From assembly GCA_037833965.1 (NCBI GenBank), contig AP031358.1, positions 3,728,001 to 3,792,000 of the forward strand: 64,000 nt of DNA, in the 5' to 3' direction. The notes below the pieces were generated by a model. The model did not search any database and had not been told where the DNA came from. It was given only the letters and a program-made list of their open reading frames with translations. Position 1 is the stretch's first letter. Every line of letters begins with the position of its first letter. The DNA is from Marchantia polymorpha subsp. ruderalis. Taxonomy: Eukaryota > Streptophyta > Marchantiopsida > Marchantiales > Marchantiaceae. Made by a program: the position numbers and the translations under genes. Positions 51,562-63,730 of the stretch are shown one piece after another.

Positions 51562-51671
51562 CTAGACAACGTGTCTTGACAACAGTAAGCCCTCAGCTGG
51601 TAAGACCTTCACTATGAAGTAATGAGCTGAAAGCAGCTAGGGGTTTACCATTGACAAGGCACGCTGCCTAG
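51562..51671. ncRNA. Candidate miRNA precursor hairpin 1
   Basis: Arms 51562-51599 and 51634-51671 pair over 38 nt without gaps: 29 Watson-Crick pairs, with the rest wobble or mismatch. Read as plus RNA there are 3 G-U pairs and 6 mismatches. Read as minus RNA there are 5 G-U pairs and 4 mismatches. The loop is 34 nt. The right arm holds the 22-nt block (51634-51655, core GCTAGGGGTTTACCATTG) that is identical in all three hairpins. Size, continuous imperfect pairing and one-arm conservation fit a plant MIR fold-back. I do not recognise the mature sequence. Confidence 0.7.
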
Positions 51672-51738
51672 AATAATAGACAGATGTGACATGGACCATA
51701 ACTCAGTACCTCCACCCCGGCGTTGGCTGTGTATAAGA

Positions 51739-51834
51739 GGCCTGCCTCGTCAATGGCGAACTCTCAGCTGACAGGCATGGAAATAGCCGTATCCACGACA
51801 GGCAGCTAGGGGTTTACCATTGACGGAGTAGACC
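51739..51834. ncRNA. Candidate miRNA precursor hairpin 2
   Basis: Arms 51739-51770 and 51803-51834 pair over 32 nt: 23 Watson-Crick pairs, plus 5 G-U and 4 mismatches as plus RNA, or 4 G-U and 5 mismatches as minus RNA. The loop is 32 nt. The conserved 22-nt block is at 51803-51824. Its opposite arm differs from those of hairpins 1 and 3, as expected for a passenger strand. It lies 67 nt after hairpin 1. Confidence 0.7.
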
Positions 51835-52084
51835 CCATATTATAGTGTGATGAACGACCCTTTCAGTCTCGCAATTGCAGCTGATACTCGGCGAATGGCT
51901 GCATCGGCAAATAACAAGAGGCATCCAGATAGCTTGGCCGTCACAGTGTATGAACTCACTCACACTACCAACTTGTGACAACTCGATGGCCAGATCAGGA
52001 TAGTGATCTCTCAACCCAGTTACGGATGTGATTCAAACAGCGCGTTCTCCACAGCAGGCCTAAAACATCCCTATGAAGTAGGCT

Positions 52085-52167
52085 CTGTCAATGACAAACC
52101 CTCAGCTGGACTCCGGCTAAGAACCGAGGAATCACATTCAACCCAGCTAGGGGTTTACCATTGACAG
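52085..52167. ncRNA. Candidate miRNA precursor hairpin 3
   Basis: Arms 52085-52108 and 52144-52167 pair over 24 nt with 20 Watson-Crick pairs: 1 G-U and 3 mismatches as plus RNA, or 3 G-U and 1 mismatch as minus RNA. The loop is 35 nt. The 22-nt block is at 52144-52165. This hairpin has the best duplex and favours the minus strand, where the guide would start with U on the 5' arm. Confidence 0.7.
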
Positions 52168-53243
52168 TGCATGCATCACAGATAGTCGATCGATTCAACA
52201 CTACCCAACATCGCGTCCGGCTTCATCCAAACTGCAGAAGAGGAAACATAATTCCCAGACAAGCAGCACACTCTGTGCATGAAAGAAGCTGTGGCACTTA
52301 GGCGACCAAACACCCTCGGTACACAGTCTCGACGTAGAATCGGAGATACGGTTATGCGAGCAAGTCTGAAATGGTCGTGCGAGCGAGTCTGATGTCCGAA
52401 ACCAAACCAGATCTCGGCATCATCTGCACAGTGAAGCGGTTGCAACACAGTCACCATCCCAAACAATCCTCTCGACATATTTGAGAACTAGCCAAACAAG
52501 CACTCAGCCCGAGTGCAAATCATCTGAGAGCGGGCCCAAATTTCGCACACACACGTTCCGTCCCGTCCTCTAGCTAGCAGCTCGAGAGAAGACTCGGAGC
52601 TGCATATAAAATTAAACACGCGCGATCTTCACATAGAGGGGAAGGAGAAGACAAAGTGCTCGCTCTCAGCTCTCGGGAGGTGATGATAGTGGACGGCGCT
52701 AGAGATCTACAACAGCGCGAGAGTGCCCAATGACGATCCGACGAGACATGCTCAGCAACTACTCCGCGCTCGCTTGAGCCTGCCTGTCCGCCGAATGCAA
52801 TACAAGTAGGTTCAGTCGAGCTAAATATGAAGGCCAGTAGACCTCAGTCGAGGTATTGAAGGCAACAGCCAAGACAAACATGCATGGGCTGATCCGCCGC
52901 CTCCGCCGCCTCATTTTAATCAGCATCTACTAAGCTGGATTTCTTTCCAAACAAGTCATGCCTTCAAATACTGCTTACGGAGGTCAGGTCATTACCCGCA
53001 AACTAACTCTGGGAGTTAATACGGGCACGGACCGGGTGAGGATCGGCGTCGCTGACCGGGTGGGCTTTAACCCACCCGGGATTAGAGGAGAGGTAGGTAA
53101 CTGTGAGCCCGGGTTCGAGGTTAATCACAGGATGACCACATTAAGTGGATCAAGAGCTCGTCGGTGATGCGCATGACGCAGGTTGCAGCCGACCAGTCAG
53201 TATAGAACTGTATCAACACATCTGGCATCTCTTTCGACCAGCT
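52168..53243. other. Flank of hairpin cluster, no gene recognised
   Basis: Moderate-GC sequence. A plus-strand TATA-like CATATAAAATTAAA lies at about 52603-52616. CCGGGTGGG/CCCACCCGG at 53056-53079 forms a short GC-rich hairpin with a 6-nt loop. The 100-codon frame at 52176-52478 (minus) is unrecognised. Confidence 0.45.
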
Positions 53244-53411
53244 CTAGCAGGTTGGTCGTTCGTCGCAATGGTTTCCAGTGGGTCGCAATTTGGACCAGAT
53301 TTCAGAGCTAGTGTGGACCCACAGCTTCGACTGGAAATGAGCCAACTCCCACAGCGCAGGTGGGAACCATTCTTCTTCACTCGCCGTCTCCAGCAGCTCC
53401 TTGTACACCAT
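53244..53411 (-). CDS. Possible 55-residue short protein
   Basis: The minus-strand frame begins MVYKELLETASEEEWF and ends in DERPTC. It is acidic at the N terminus and Trp-rich (five Trp), with no low-complexity run, signal peptide or known family. Its ATG is about 42 nt downstream of a TATAAAG box (53452-53458), so it would be the first ORF of a transcript heading into the hairpin cluster. It could be a small gene, a first exon, a miRNA-transcript peptide, or chance. Confidence 0.25.
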   Translation of the reverse strand: MVYKELLETASEEEWFPPALWELAHFQSKLWVHTSSEIWSKLRPTGNHCDERPTC

Positions 53412-53451
53412 GACAAATCTATTTAATTTCTTTTCGAAATTCGCCGGCGCT

Positions 53452-53458
53452 CTTTATA
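53452..53458 (-). promoter_or_regulatory. Candidate TATA box
   Basis: TATAAAG on the minus strand, within GATTATAAAGAGCG. A start site would be expected around 53420-53428, just ahead of the 55-codon ORF and about 1.3 kb upstream of hairpin 3 in the minus direction. Confidence 0.3.
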
Positions 53459-53599
53459 ATCTTCCCGTACTTAAGGTAGGATCAGTAGGCGTGGACAGCT
53501 CCCGGTAGGGTAGAGGAAGTACCTTAACGCGGATGGACCGGCGAATGGCACCTCCACTCCAGCCCACCGTCTCCCTGCACACTTTTCATGTTACCTGCA

Positions 53600-55990
53600 A
53601 GGCCTCCCCATCTCACAATGGTTATTATGATCATGGTGAGAATTTGCTCAGGCTTTGAAACTGGTCTCTAAACACTGGTAAGAATCGAGGATTGATTTTT
53701 TGGGTATTTAACGCAACAACACTCGAGTTATACATTGTGAATCTATGTGTAGATTTAAAAATTTTCGATATTCATGTGAAATCATTTTAAGAAATGAATT
53801 CAAATAAAATCGGTATGGGTATGTGTATTTAATAATGTGTATATAATTAACATGTTATGTGTGGTATCATTAGTTATAATGAATATATCGTATTGTGTTT
53901 GACGTTTGATAATCAAGAGTTTTTTTTTCCCAGATCTGAAAACATAAATCTAGATCTGATGAAATTCATTATATGTATTAGGTTTATCAGATTATAAAAA
54001 TTAATGACTACTTCTTATTTCAATATCATATGTTCAGATCATACAATCTACCATGACATGACAAGTGATAATATAATTTTTGTAGTTCATATTATATTTC
54101 TGAAAAGCATAACATAGTTATATAAAAGCTAACATTTGTGAATCGAGTTTATCATGTTTCTTTCTTTATATGATGTTGATTTTATACTTCATATATTGTA
54201 ATTTCATCATATATTTTGTGAATTTTATTATTCAAAAGCGCATAAAAATCACTGCCATATATAAAACAACATTTAACTTTATCATGGCATTGGAGTTTTA
54301 AGTCTATTAAGAGACTTACAACTAGCCATGACCTTCAAGTATGTAAACAAACTTGTGATACCTATACTTTGAATTTCAGGCATTTTAATATACTGGTTTT
54401 AATAATATATTATATGATTTCTTGATGAACTATCTTTCAACAAAAATAGCTCTTAGCATCAACCATATTGCAAGTTGGATCTTATTCGTTTAATTAAATA
54501 AATATGTATTGAATATTTATAAATAATATAATTCTTAATTACAATTTCACTGTAATGTATGTTTAATTGAATGGTTAATCATGTTATTCTCACAATATGG
54601 ATGCAAATCATTTTAATCTTAAATAAGTGTTGTTGGTCAAATCTTACTCTATAATTTCAAGCATACAAACAAAAAAGAATTCGTGTATCAATAGACATAG
54701 TTTATACCAGACTCAAATTGAATATTAAAATGGGGTACATGTGTTTGTAAATATTGATAATTTTAATAGGTATTGAGGCAGGGAGTCAATTTGAAAGATA
54801 TTATATGGTAACTTGCAAATCACATGAAAGTTCCGAATACATTTGACTAGTTTTCATGTTGTATCACAATAATCAGAAAATCAATAAGTTAAATATAAAT
54901 TATTATATATATTTATATATATATATATAAATAAATAATGCGCCGTTTCGTAAATCATGTAAGTAAGTGATATTACATAATTTTTTTTTTTACAAAAGTT
55001 CAACCCATATTGAAGAATACAATTTTTTAAGCTAGACAATTGTCTTTGTATCACATTGAAGTTTTGTGTGTGTGTGTGTGTATATCCAGCGTGAAAAAAT
55101 AATGGAACAGATGTTGAGCCTACTATAAGTGTATTGTCACATAACATTCTCTTCTCATGAGCATTGTTGAGAGTGGTTAGTCATTGATTTGAATATAAGT
55201 CTTGATGAAATATCTAGACATATTCATCTATCATATATTGATATTTTAATCTTGAGAAAATTCTCGATTCATCTCGAATTTGAAATATTTTCTCATTTTA
55301 TCAATTATTATATATACATATATTAAATTTATAAAAATTTTATGATTTAAAATTTGGCAGTTCAACATTGTGCATTATATCATTATCAAGTGTTAAACCT
55401 AAATTAAATCATTTTTAATCTACTCCAGGTTTTAAAATAATCTAATTTCATACATATTTATCAATTTAAATAATTGATCAGAATATTACATAAAAATATA
55501 TGTGAGAGGACATTGAATTTATTATCTAGTTCTTTTAGTATAATACGAGATTTGGTCCAATGAGTGAAAAAAATCCATCACGTGGAAATAGTATAAAGAG
55601 AGACTATTAATAAGTTTGTTAGTTACAGGAAATCGAGAAATACAGAAAAATTCAGTTATAAAACAGATCAACTTAGAACTTTAGCATCCAGGAATTATAT
55701 GATATTCAAGATTGATCAATTTATTGATTGAATCTGGATCAAATGATTGATTTTAAACATGTAGTACCTAAAATTTAAAGTTATTTGCAATTGTGTAATA
55801 ATGAAAAAATGGATTAAAATTAGGTGAAAACATTATTTTGAATCTTTTCAATTAAAAATTATTTTCTAAAAAAATATTAATTTAAGAATAACATGCAGTG
55901 CATAAATTAATATTCATCAATTTGACTTATTTCAATAAAAATATACAATGAAAATATTGCTGAGATATTACATGTTTATCCCACCGAATC
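53600..55990. other. AT-rich intergenic, no gene
   Basis: Strongly AT-rich, with TA runs near 54901-54930 and a GT run at about 55067-55082. The 88-codon frame at 54881-55147 (minus) largely translates these repeats. Confidence 0.65.
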
Positions 55991-57999
55991 TAAACGATAT
56001 TCACGACACTGGGATCACAGCTACTGGACAGTTTAGATCCCTGATATTACATGGTTTACTATCACACATTAAGCCATGGGACGAGTGAAGAAAGGGTGGA
56101 GCTAGGGTTACTTAATATATTAATATGGCATTTCGTGTACTCGAGAAGAAACTGTAAAGAAATTACAAAGTGTACACACCATTAATGGGTGTTATTACCA
56201 CACTTATAACCTATTACTTGATCCCTTGTACATAAAGGGACATGACCGGAAGACACGAATCACGTAACGAACATGGCTATTTTTAGTATATGTTCACTCG
56301 AGAGTACAGGTTATTTACGTGTTGCCTTCCTGCGGCTAGCCAGGGTCGTCCGAAGAGGGGCCTCTTGTATAAAACAAACTCAGATAAACCTTTTCACAAT
56401 GCATATTCTGAGATTTGTTTTAATCTATATATGGGGATCGTAAGTCGAAAGAATTTGCAATTATGGGAAAGAACGGCTCAGGGTATTCTTAAATGACGAT
56501 TAGCCAAATGAAGTAGATCGTGTATGTTAATTATGAGAGTCAGAACGCTACTCTCCACCTACTGCCACAGACAGGAAAATTTGACGGTGATTGTGAGTTC
56601 CTAGTGGACAGGAGGCAGACAGAAGGTACAAAAAAGGTATAATTACTTCTATATTAAGTGTCTAAGCCTATATCTGATTCCCAGATTCTTTCTGTGCATT
56701 CTCGAATATCATCATGCTAGTTTGAAATCAGATGCATTGATTGGGGAACTCCAAATCTGACTGGTTTATTATTCACGAAAAGTACGAGATTTGTTTCCCT
56801 TAATATCATGGCAAACAGACCCATTCTCTAGAATGCCCATCTTCAATGTTGCAAAAGACGATGAGTAGGTGACTGTGTACTGTCGGTCAAGCATTAGCAT
56901 TTGTGCCGTACATAAGACAAGCATCAATCTTGTTAATTACACCTGAAGTCATTTTTAATTTAATCAGCAGTTAATGCGTGACTGATGATATCGACCTGAA
57001 ATGATTATGAATGTGCGTGAGAGGTATCCTCGTATTTGGCGTATCTTACTTGTTCACCTGTAGTGGACTTGCACGAACATGAAGTTACATCGAAGGAGAT
57101 ACTGGACGTCAAAAGCTGTCTTCTGAGGTAAACATTCGTGCTGTTACCGCCACTAATAAGGGGACGGCGAGGAGAAATTACATTGGCTATGGGAAAATAT
57201 ACAGAATATTCAGGTTAAGCTATCTCAACTTTGTGTGCGAATGGTTAACGCTTGGAAGCCAAAAATGAAGTTCCTAAAAAATGGTCTTCTAAGAAATCTA
57301 TGGAATTCTTGAGTCACAAAAAACCAAGTATAGTATTTTAAAATTTTACAGGTCATGATTCCGTCTTCACTCACTTTATTGGGCACAAAATATCTACCTA
57401 TGAGTTTTTGAATTAATTGTCATGAGTCTTCACTTTGCGATGCTTGGACCTTATGAAATCTTCGGGTAATTTCTACGAGTAGTAGGTTGGTCAAATGTTT
57501 GGAAGGTAATGTTTCCTGTTAATTTACTTTTACAGTAAAACTCTCTGTAACAATAAACCGTCACTTACTTATCGTTAAACCCACGCCATGGTTTGCAGGT
57601 TTGAGATACATTACTCAGATGTTCACATATCTTTTCTTTAGAGCAGTGAAGGAGAGTGTCTAATCGCTCCCAGTTTAGAGCAAAGGTGGATAAGCAAGTA
57701 ATAGAGACGGACTTCACTTTACAACCTCACAATTCAAAGAATTCATTTGGATACGTGGTATCATGATGGTGGTGATATGTTCCAACATGAGTACAAAGCA
57801 TGCATGACATGTAAGACCATACACATGAGTTGACGTAAATATTTTGAAAACAATAGTACTTCTATGACGGAGTGTTAGGTCATGATGTCATGAAATAGGG
57901 GGATAAGTTTAATCGATGCGAAGGTAAGGGATCAACATGTGCATGTTTTGCCGATAAATTACAAACTTTCAACAAATAAAGGTGGAAGGAATGTAGTAT
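55991..57999. other. Moderate-GC intergenic, nothing recognised
   Basis: Frames are at most 68 codons (56290-56496). No domain, exon chain or repeat boundary is visible. Confidence 0.5.
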
Positions 58000-59500
58000 A
58001 CACTATAAATTAAAACATAAAAATAAGAAAAATGTAGAGATGAATTATTATATGGTAAATGGTAAATATATCAAACCCGTGGGACCCAAAGGGTCAAAAG
58101 GCTAAAAAAAACATAATACAAACAATACAACTCCAAACTAGGAGAGAACCAAAAGAATCTCCTAGCTAGTGTCCAAAGCACTAGAACGGTAACTAATAAT
58201 ATTTCTAATGTAACAACCTAAATCATAAGGCTCGAGTTGAAACAGAGAAAAAAAATTCTCGACATCAACTTTATGCGCCACTCGAATAAAGCAAAACAAA
58301 TCTAATAATGATCTATATACTTGCTTAGAATTAGGTTGAATTTATGTTAACTAACATGTTATTTGGACTGAAAAGTGAAGATAAGTATATATTATGGATA
58401 AATTATTTAGGTCTTATATATATATATATGTATAAGACCGAAATAATTTATCCAGGGCCAACTATTTACTACCACATTAACATGAGTAATGATCTTATAG
58501 ACGTCTAATATTCAGTTTTGTGTCTGAACACATTTATTTAAAAAATCTATAGCATATCATGTTTAATGATCATTATCATGATATTAATTCATTGAATTGA
58601 GAATATTTATCAGATTACTAAGTATATTGTGAGTATGAAGTTGATTCAAAATCCATAATTGGTAATTTATATGATTAACATTGAAAAATCTGTCGGTATA
58701 TATTTGACATTAAAATTCAACAGGAATAACATTCATTTTCAGAATCTTTCAATTTGTGGATTTTTGAATGTGAATGTTTGGAATGAAGTACAGTCAATGT
58801 GTTGATGAGTTTTTTTATCATTAATATTTTCTCAAAATCATAAAAAGAGTTGATAGTTATAAACGTTGACAACGAAATTTCGATTTCCTTCTCATAAACT
58901 TCAATTTAAAAATGTATTTCAAGAGCAGATTATATTGTAATATTTTAAGAAAACACTGTATAAAATTTCGACTTCAAACATGAAATTAGAATATAAAATA
59001 TTGATCACATAAAGAAAAACAGTCATATTTCAATTTTGGATGAATATATACCGTAATTAATATTGGGATTTTGACAATTTGAAATCATATTATGAAATGT
59101 GAATGAACTAAATCATGAAAATTGTTGAAGACTTATAGAAGTATTTTGATCTGATTTAATTCAAGCGTACATTGAAAATACTACAAGATATTTGAAATTT
59201 ATCATTATATAGATTTGAAAATATAAACCATGACATTTTGGAATGAAAATTTGAATTAATTTGACTGGAAGGTGGTTTGGGTCACCATATGATTATCAAA
59301 AGTAATTTATAAAATAACCGATGTATTCTTCATAATATAGTATACATCAATGTAGATCTAATCACAATCCATGCTTCTCTCATATGTGTAACTAGACAAA
59401 GTAACAATAACACAAACATATATTATGTAAAATACATCTCAGAGCACTCATGAGCGAAACTTCTTAGTAGCACGGAAGGAATTTCTTGATGACACATGAC
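58000..59500. other. AT-rich intergenic with one palindrome
   Basis: AT-rich DNA containing the palindrome at 58395-58454. Nothing else is supported. Confidence 0.6.
58395..58454. repeat. 60-bp near-perfect palindrome
   Basis: TGGATAAATTATTTAGGTC is mirrored with one mismatch across a TATA-rich centre. It is a hairpin-forming element like those at 29024 and 34114. Confidence 0.8.
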
Positions 59501-61076
59501 TTTTATGAGAATATTATGACTTGTGTCGTCTTCGGGGCATTGTTAGTATAACCGCAAAACCTTAGGCAGAATATGTTCGCCGTTTAGCTATACTACATCC
59601 AAAGAAATTTTCCGAAATCCATCTTACTCTTCTCTCTTACTTCGGATTGAGTCCATAAGAATGCAACTATTTCAAATCAAATTTACTAACACTCTATACT
59701 TCATGAATTTTTACATGACTTAAACGTAGCCTTGCACAAAATGCTGTTAATATTTGTATTTGTACGGGAAGAAAGATTGAGGAATCTTCACATGTCAACC
59801 AGTAAATATTCAAAGCGTATATTCTATCTTTGTAACAGTCTGTCAACATTTCAAGAGTAGTGTTTTCTCCTCTACATTCTGAAGCCTAACAATATGGAGA
59901 TTTTTTACTTTAAAACCCATAAACTCGTTCTATCCAACCAACAATAAAATTATTCTGACGAGGAAGTGACTTTCAAACGGATTATTGAATTATACTTTCA
60001 GAGCAAAATCTTTAAGCCCTTAGTAACTCTAGGATTTTCCGTTGATTTCTTATTGAAGATATTAATCTGCCCAAAGTAGATACCATATTCAATGTATTCA
60101 TTCAGGACTCATCGTGAACACCATTTTGAATACGTTTCCAACAAGGAGTCTAGAAGATTCTTTAGCACTCCTGGAGCCTTAAATACTAAAAAATTCAGTG
60201 TCGTAAGGTTTTCTGCGTTCAATTCTGCGCTGCAAGATCTTTTAAGTTCAAGACAAAGCAGACAAATATATTAATTGACTCAACAGGTCATATTGACTTC
60301 AGTAACGCAGATTTCCGCGACACGGATGTGACAGCCATACCTCGTCATATAATTGTTACCATCTGACTGATTTTCCTCAAATTAGCTCTGATAATTTGAT
60401 GAAGTCCAGAAAGCAGTGTCTGTTGGATACATTTAAAAGACCAAATATGAAGATAGAAGTTTGACGTACAGTCAAACTGCAAAGTCAACGTTAAACTAAA
60501 CCCTTAAACTAAAGCGGACTGTTGAAAAACACCTGCTGCAAAGTTGCTTCAAACCTTCAGCAGCTAAATTACAGGACTGATCAACTAATGTTCCACAAGT
60601 AGGGAGTATTTACTTGTTGAGTTTCTTTAAGGCTATGCATTACAGATATCTCCTTGGGATGGTGAAGCTTCGTCGTCTCCGCTTCACCTCTGATCAAGAT
60701 TTACACTACGTTCCAATGACCTTGTACTTACATTTGGGGTTGTATGCATCAGACGTTGCTGCAGGCTAAGGAAATATATACACACATACTGAACCAGAGC
60801 CAGCAGCAATCATCCTTGAAGTATATTGAATTAACACAGGCCCCACTGATCTAGTTATCTTCATCATTTCCTAGAATCAATGCGCGTTAGTGTCATGACA
60901 GGATCATCTTGCGTTGATGGTTGTCAAAATACTTAACTTTTGGAGGATCTGCCTCACTTCCTGATATGGGTAGGACAGTATGAAGGAAAGATGGTTTCAT
61001 AGAGACTTTGTGCTGCATCTGTCGAAACCGTAACTGCCTGTTCAATGCCACCCTTGTGCTCAATGGGATAGATAGT
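59501..61076. other. Intergenic and ETFDH 3' UTR side
   Basis: No gene is recognised from 59.5 to about 60.8 kb. The last 200-300 bases before 61076 probably hold the ETFDH 3' UTR. Confidence 0.45.
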
Positions 61077-63730
61077 TTACATAACTGAGTAACCTGGACC
61101 ACCACCACCTTCAGGTACAGTCCACTGAATGTTTTGTAGAGGGTCTTTGATGTCGCAAGCCTGCAATCAAATCCCAAGGACACCCGTCCGAAAATAAGTT
61201 ACCAACATATGCTGAAACATGTATAGTGCGTCTTGATCAGCAATTTGTGTGCCAACTTCACAAATATGCTTCAAACCCTCTGGTAATTTTCTCCAGGAGA
61301 CTACAGATCCACTGTCGAATCATATACTATTCGAATCTAAGTGATTCTCCGCGATAGTACATGAAACAATATGCAAAGGATTCATGCGTCCAAGGGAGAA
61401 ATTCAGGATACAAGGAACTAAAAACCCTTGGAACCAACTGGAGTATCTTTAACGATGATAAAAGCGACAAGAATCAACTCACCTTGCAGTGGAGGCAATT
61501 TTGAGCATTTATGTGAAGTTCTAGCCTATCGTTTTTATCAGGTAAGTACCTGAAATCAAGCAAACAAGCATGCATCAAACCACACCCACCCTAATGGTTT
61601 CGTAAAGACGTACAGGCCTCTTGGATGAGCGATAATTTCAATTCTAGCTGGAATCTTCATCCACGGTATTCATGCTTCACGAACAACCATTTCCATGCTT
61701 GCATTTACGTGGCATATCTCAGCGTACGCACAACCATGTACATGTTGAAATATATTTCCAGTGTCCTTACGAAAACTAACGGTAAGTATATGATTAAAAA
61801 TACGTACTCATAAACACGAGCAGGACAGTAGCGACCCTCAGGTCCTGCGAATTTTGCTAAATTGACATTCTCTGGTACATTTACATCACGTAGGCGCAGG
61901 TGAGCCGGTTGATCATGGTTGTGATTAGTGTTACTCCTGTATCAGTTATCAAGTAGTAAGACGCGTTTCCCATACCTTGCTCATTGCGTTTGATGAGGCT
62001 AAGATATAGAATAGTATGGTTAACTTCGGTCCGAAAATGCCTGTCCTCAAAGGTCATACACAACTGGTGAAACGAACTTTGACGAGTGTTGGAGAAGGAT
62101 AGGTGATGCCTGTGATCTTAGAACAATCACCATCATATCTATGGCCATTCATTTGATGAGTCATACAAGGTATATTGTTCCAACCTGTACAGAGAAGTCA
62201 GCACATCGAAAGACACAATCCCGTCTGGTTTTGGATAAGATATTGGTTTATGCACATCTGCAGGCTGCAGACGAGAGCATCCAGTCCCTATTAAACTAAG
62301 GACTCAATGTCAATCTCATCAATCTTAGGACGAACATTGTACAAAGCAGATAAAAGAGTTGAACAGGGAAGATTAAAACACAACCCTACCTCCGTACATT
62401 CGTGATCTGGTTTTCCATGTTTAAGTGTCCAAGGCAACCGTCCTCTCGTTATATAACTGCGCAGACATATAACTTGCATATAAGGTCGAATATTATGACC
62501 CAATGTTGTGAAGGATCTGGACCAGGTGTCGGCTAAAATGCCCAGCATTTTCCATCTCAAAATACAGCAATACTTGAACTGAAAAGTGAGTGAGTATTTT
62601 AGTGGACGTACTGCTCAAGGCCTGCAATTGCCATGCCCGCTAAGAGACCATGATCAAAACCCTGTAGATTTCTCGAATGTGAGATTCTTATCATGCATAG
62701 AACTCAAGCATGTCCTTACGGTAACGTAGTCTGAAGGTGGGTAAGTATAGACATTCCGAATACAGCTAGATGGGCATAATCATTTAAATTTCAGACTTTG
62801 ATAGTCACGAAAAGGTACCGGTCGTATGTTTCTAACTTGGTGCAACTCCTTCCACACCCAAGAAGTTTTCAAGGAAGACCAATACTGTTCCATAGATGGT
62901 TGCTGCGATGTTTCTTTGCTTAGGGCATCAAACGCAGCCTCTGCTGCCAGCATCCCTGCATTGTCCAGCCATCTCCACCTTACAACTAATGTCTCATGTG
63001 TATTGAAGAGCTTGGAAGACCGTTAGCTCTGACTTCCATTTACTTCTTTCCTATTCTTGGTTCTTTTCCACGAGTGTTAAAAGATCAAGTGGATTTTGGG
63101 TATATTCCTACTGTGTGTATTTTGCTATACGTAATTTTTCTCTTTTTTTTTGACAGTTACAGGAAAAGTCTTTTTACTACGGCTCTCACACATTCTTTCG
63201 GTCAAACATTACACGCGATTTGGATGCTTTCAGATCTAAACAGAAGTTTGCCAACAGAAAGTACGATCTTAGGCATGCAGAAATAACGCCACATAGAAAG
63301 AACAGTCTTCTTATTTCAAACGGCATACTCACAGATTCACCGGGTTTACCTGACTTCATTGCTGTATGGGAGCCTTTGATCTTCGGTACGTTGATAAAAC
63401 CTGCTGTACAACCTATAAGTGCTCCACCAGGAAACGCAGTTTTTGGTATAGACTGCAAAAGACCAACTGAAAATTTAGCAAAGTCACGAAGGAATGGATG
63501 AAGAATAAGATTCTCATAATCTTTTCACAACATCAGGAACCAAATAGAGAGAAAGCACGCAATATACACGGGATTGATTGGAAGCCTTGTGAACCTTCAT
63601 TCATCAGTCTGGGAAAGAGCGGACCTCGTGAGTTTACCTGGATGCCACCCTCATTCAGAGTGCGAGCTCCATATTGAATAACATTTCCACCCTCGATGAA
63701 GGGCCTAATAGATGGATGCTGCTTGAACCT
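61077..63730 (-). CDS. ETFDH: ETF:ubiquinone oxidoreductase, C-terminal part (runs off window)
   Basis: This mitochondrial inner-membrane flavoprotein passes electrons from electron-transfer flavoprotein to ubiquinone, serving branched-chain amino acid and acyl-CoA oxidation. Coding exons are 63638-63730, 63350-63452, 62819-62955, 62612-62661, 62390-62456, 62185-62264, 61808-61936, 61483-61549 and 61077-61160, all in consistent phase. They give the last 269 residues of a protein usually about 600-630 long, with the N-terminal half beyond base 64000. Signatures are [58 protein letters not shown], and the 4Fe-4S cysteines in RYCPARVY and NCLHCKACDIKDP. The C terminus is [15 protein letters not shown]. 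No lesion is seen. Confidence 0.95.

Noticed and set aside
53056-53079. GC-rich hairpin resembling a bacterial terminator
   Set aside because: The setting is eukaryotic, and there is no T-run or gene end beside it.
53108-53122. GGGTTCGAGG resembling a tRNA T-loop
   Set aside because: The bases around it do not form T, anticodon and acceptor stems, so no tRNA can be built.
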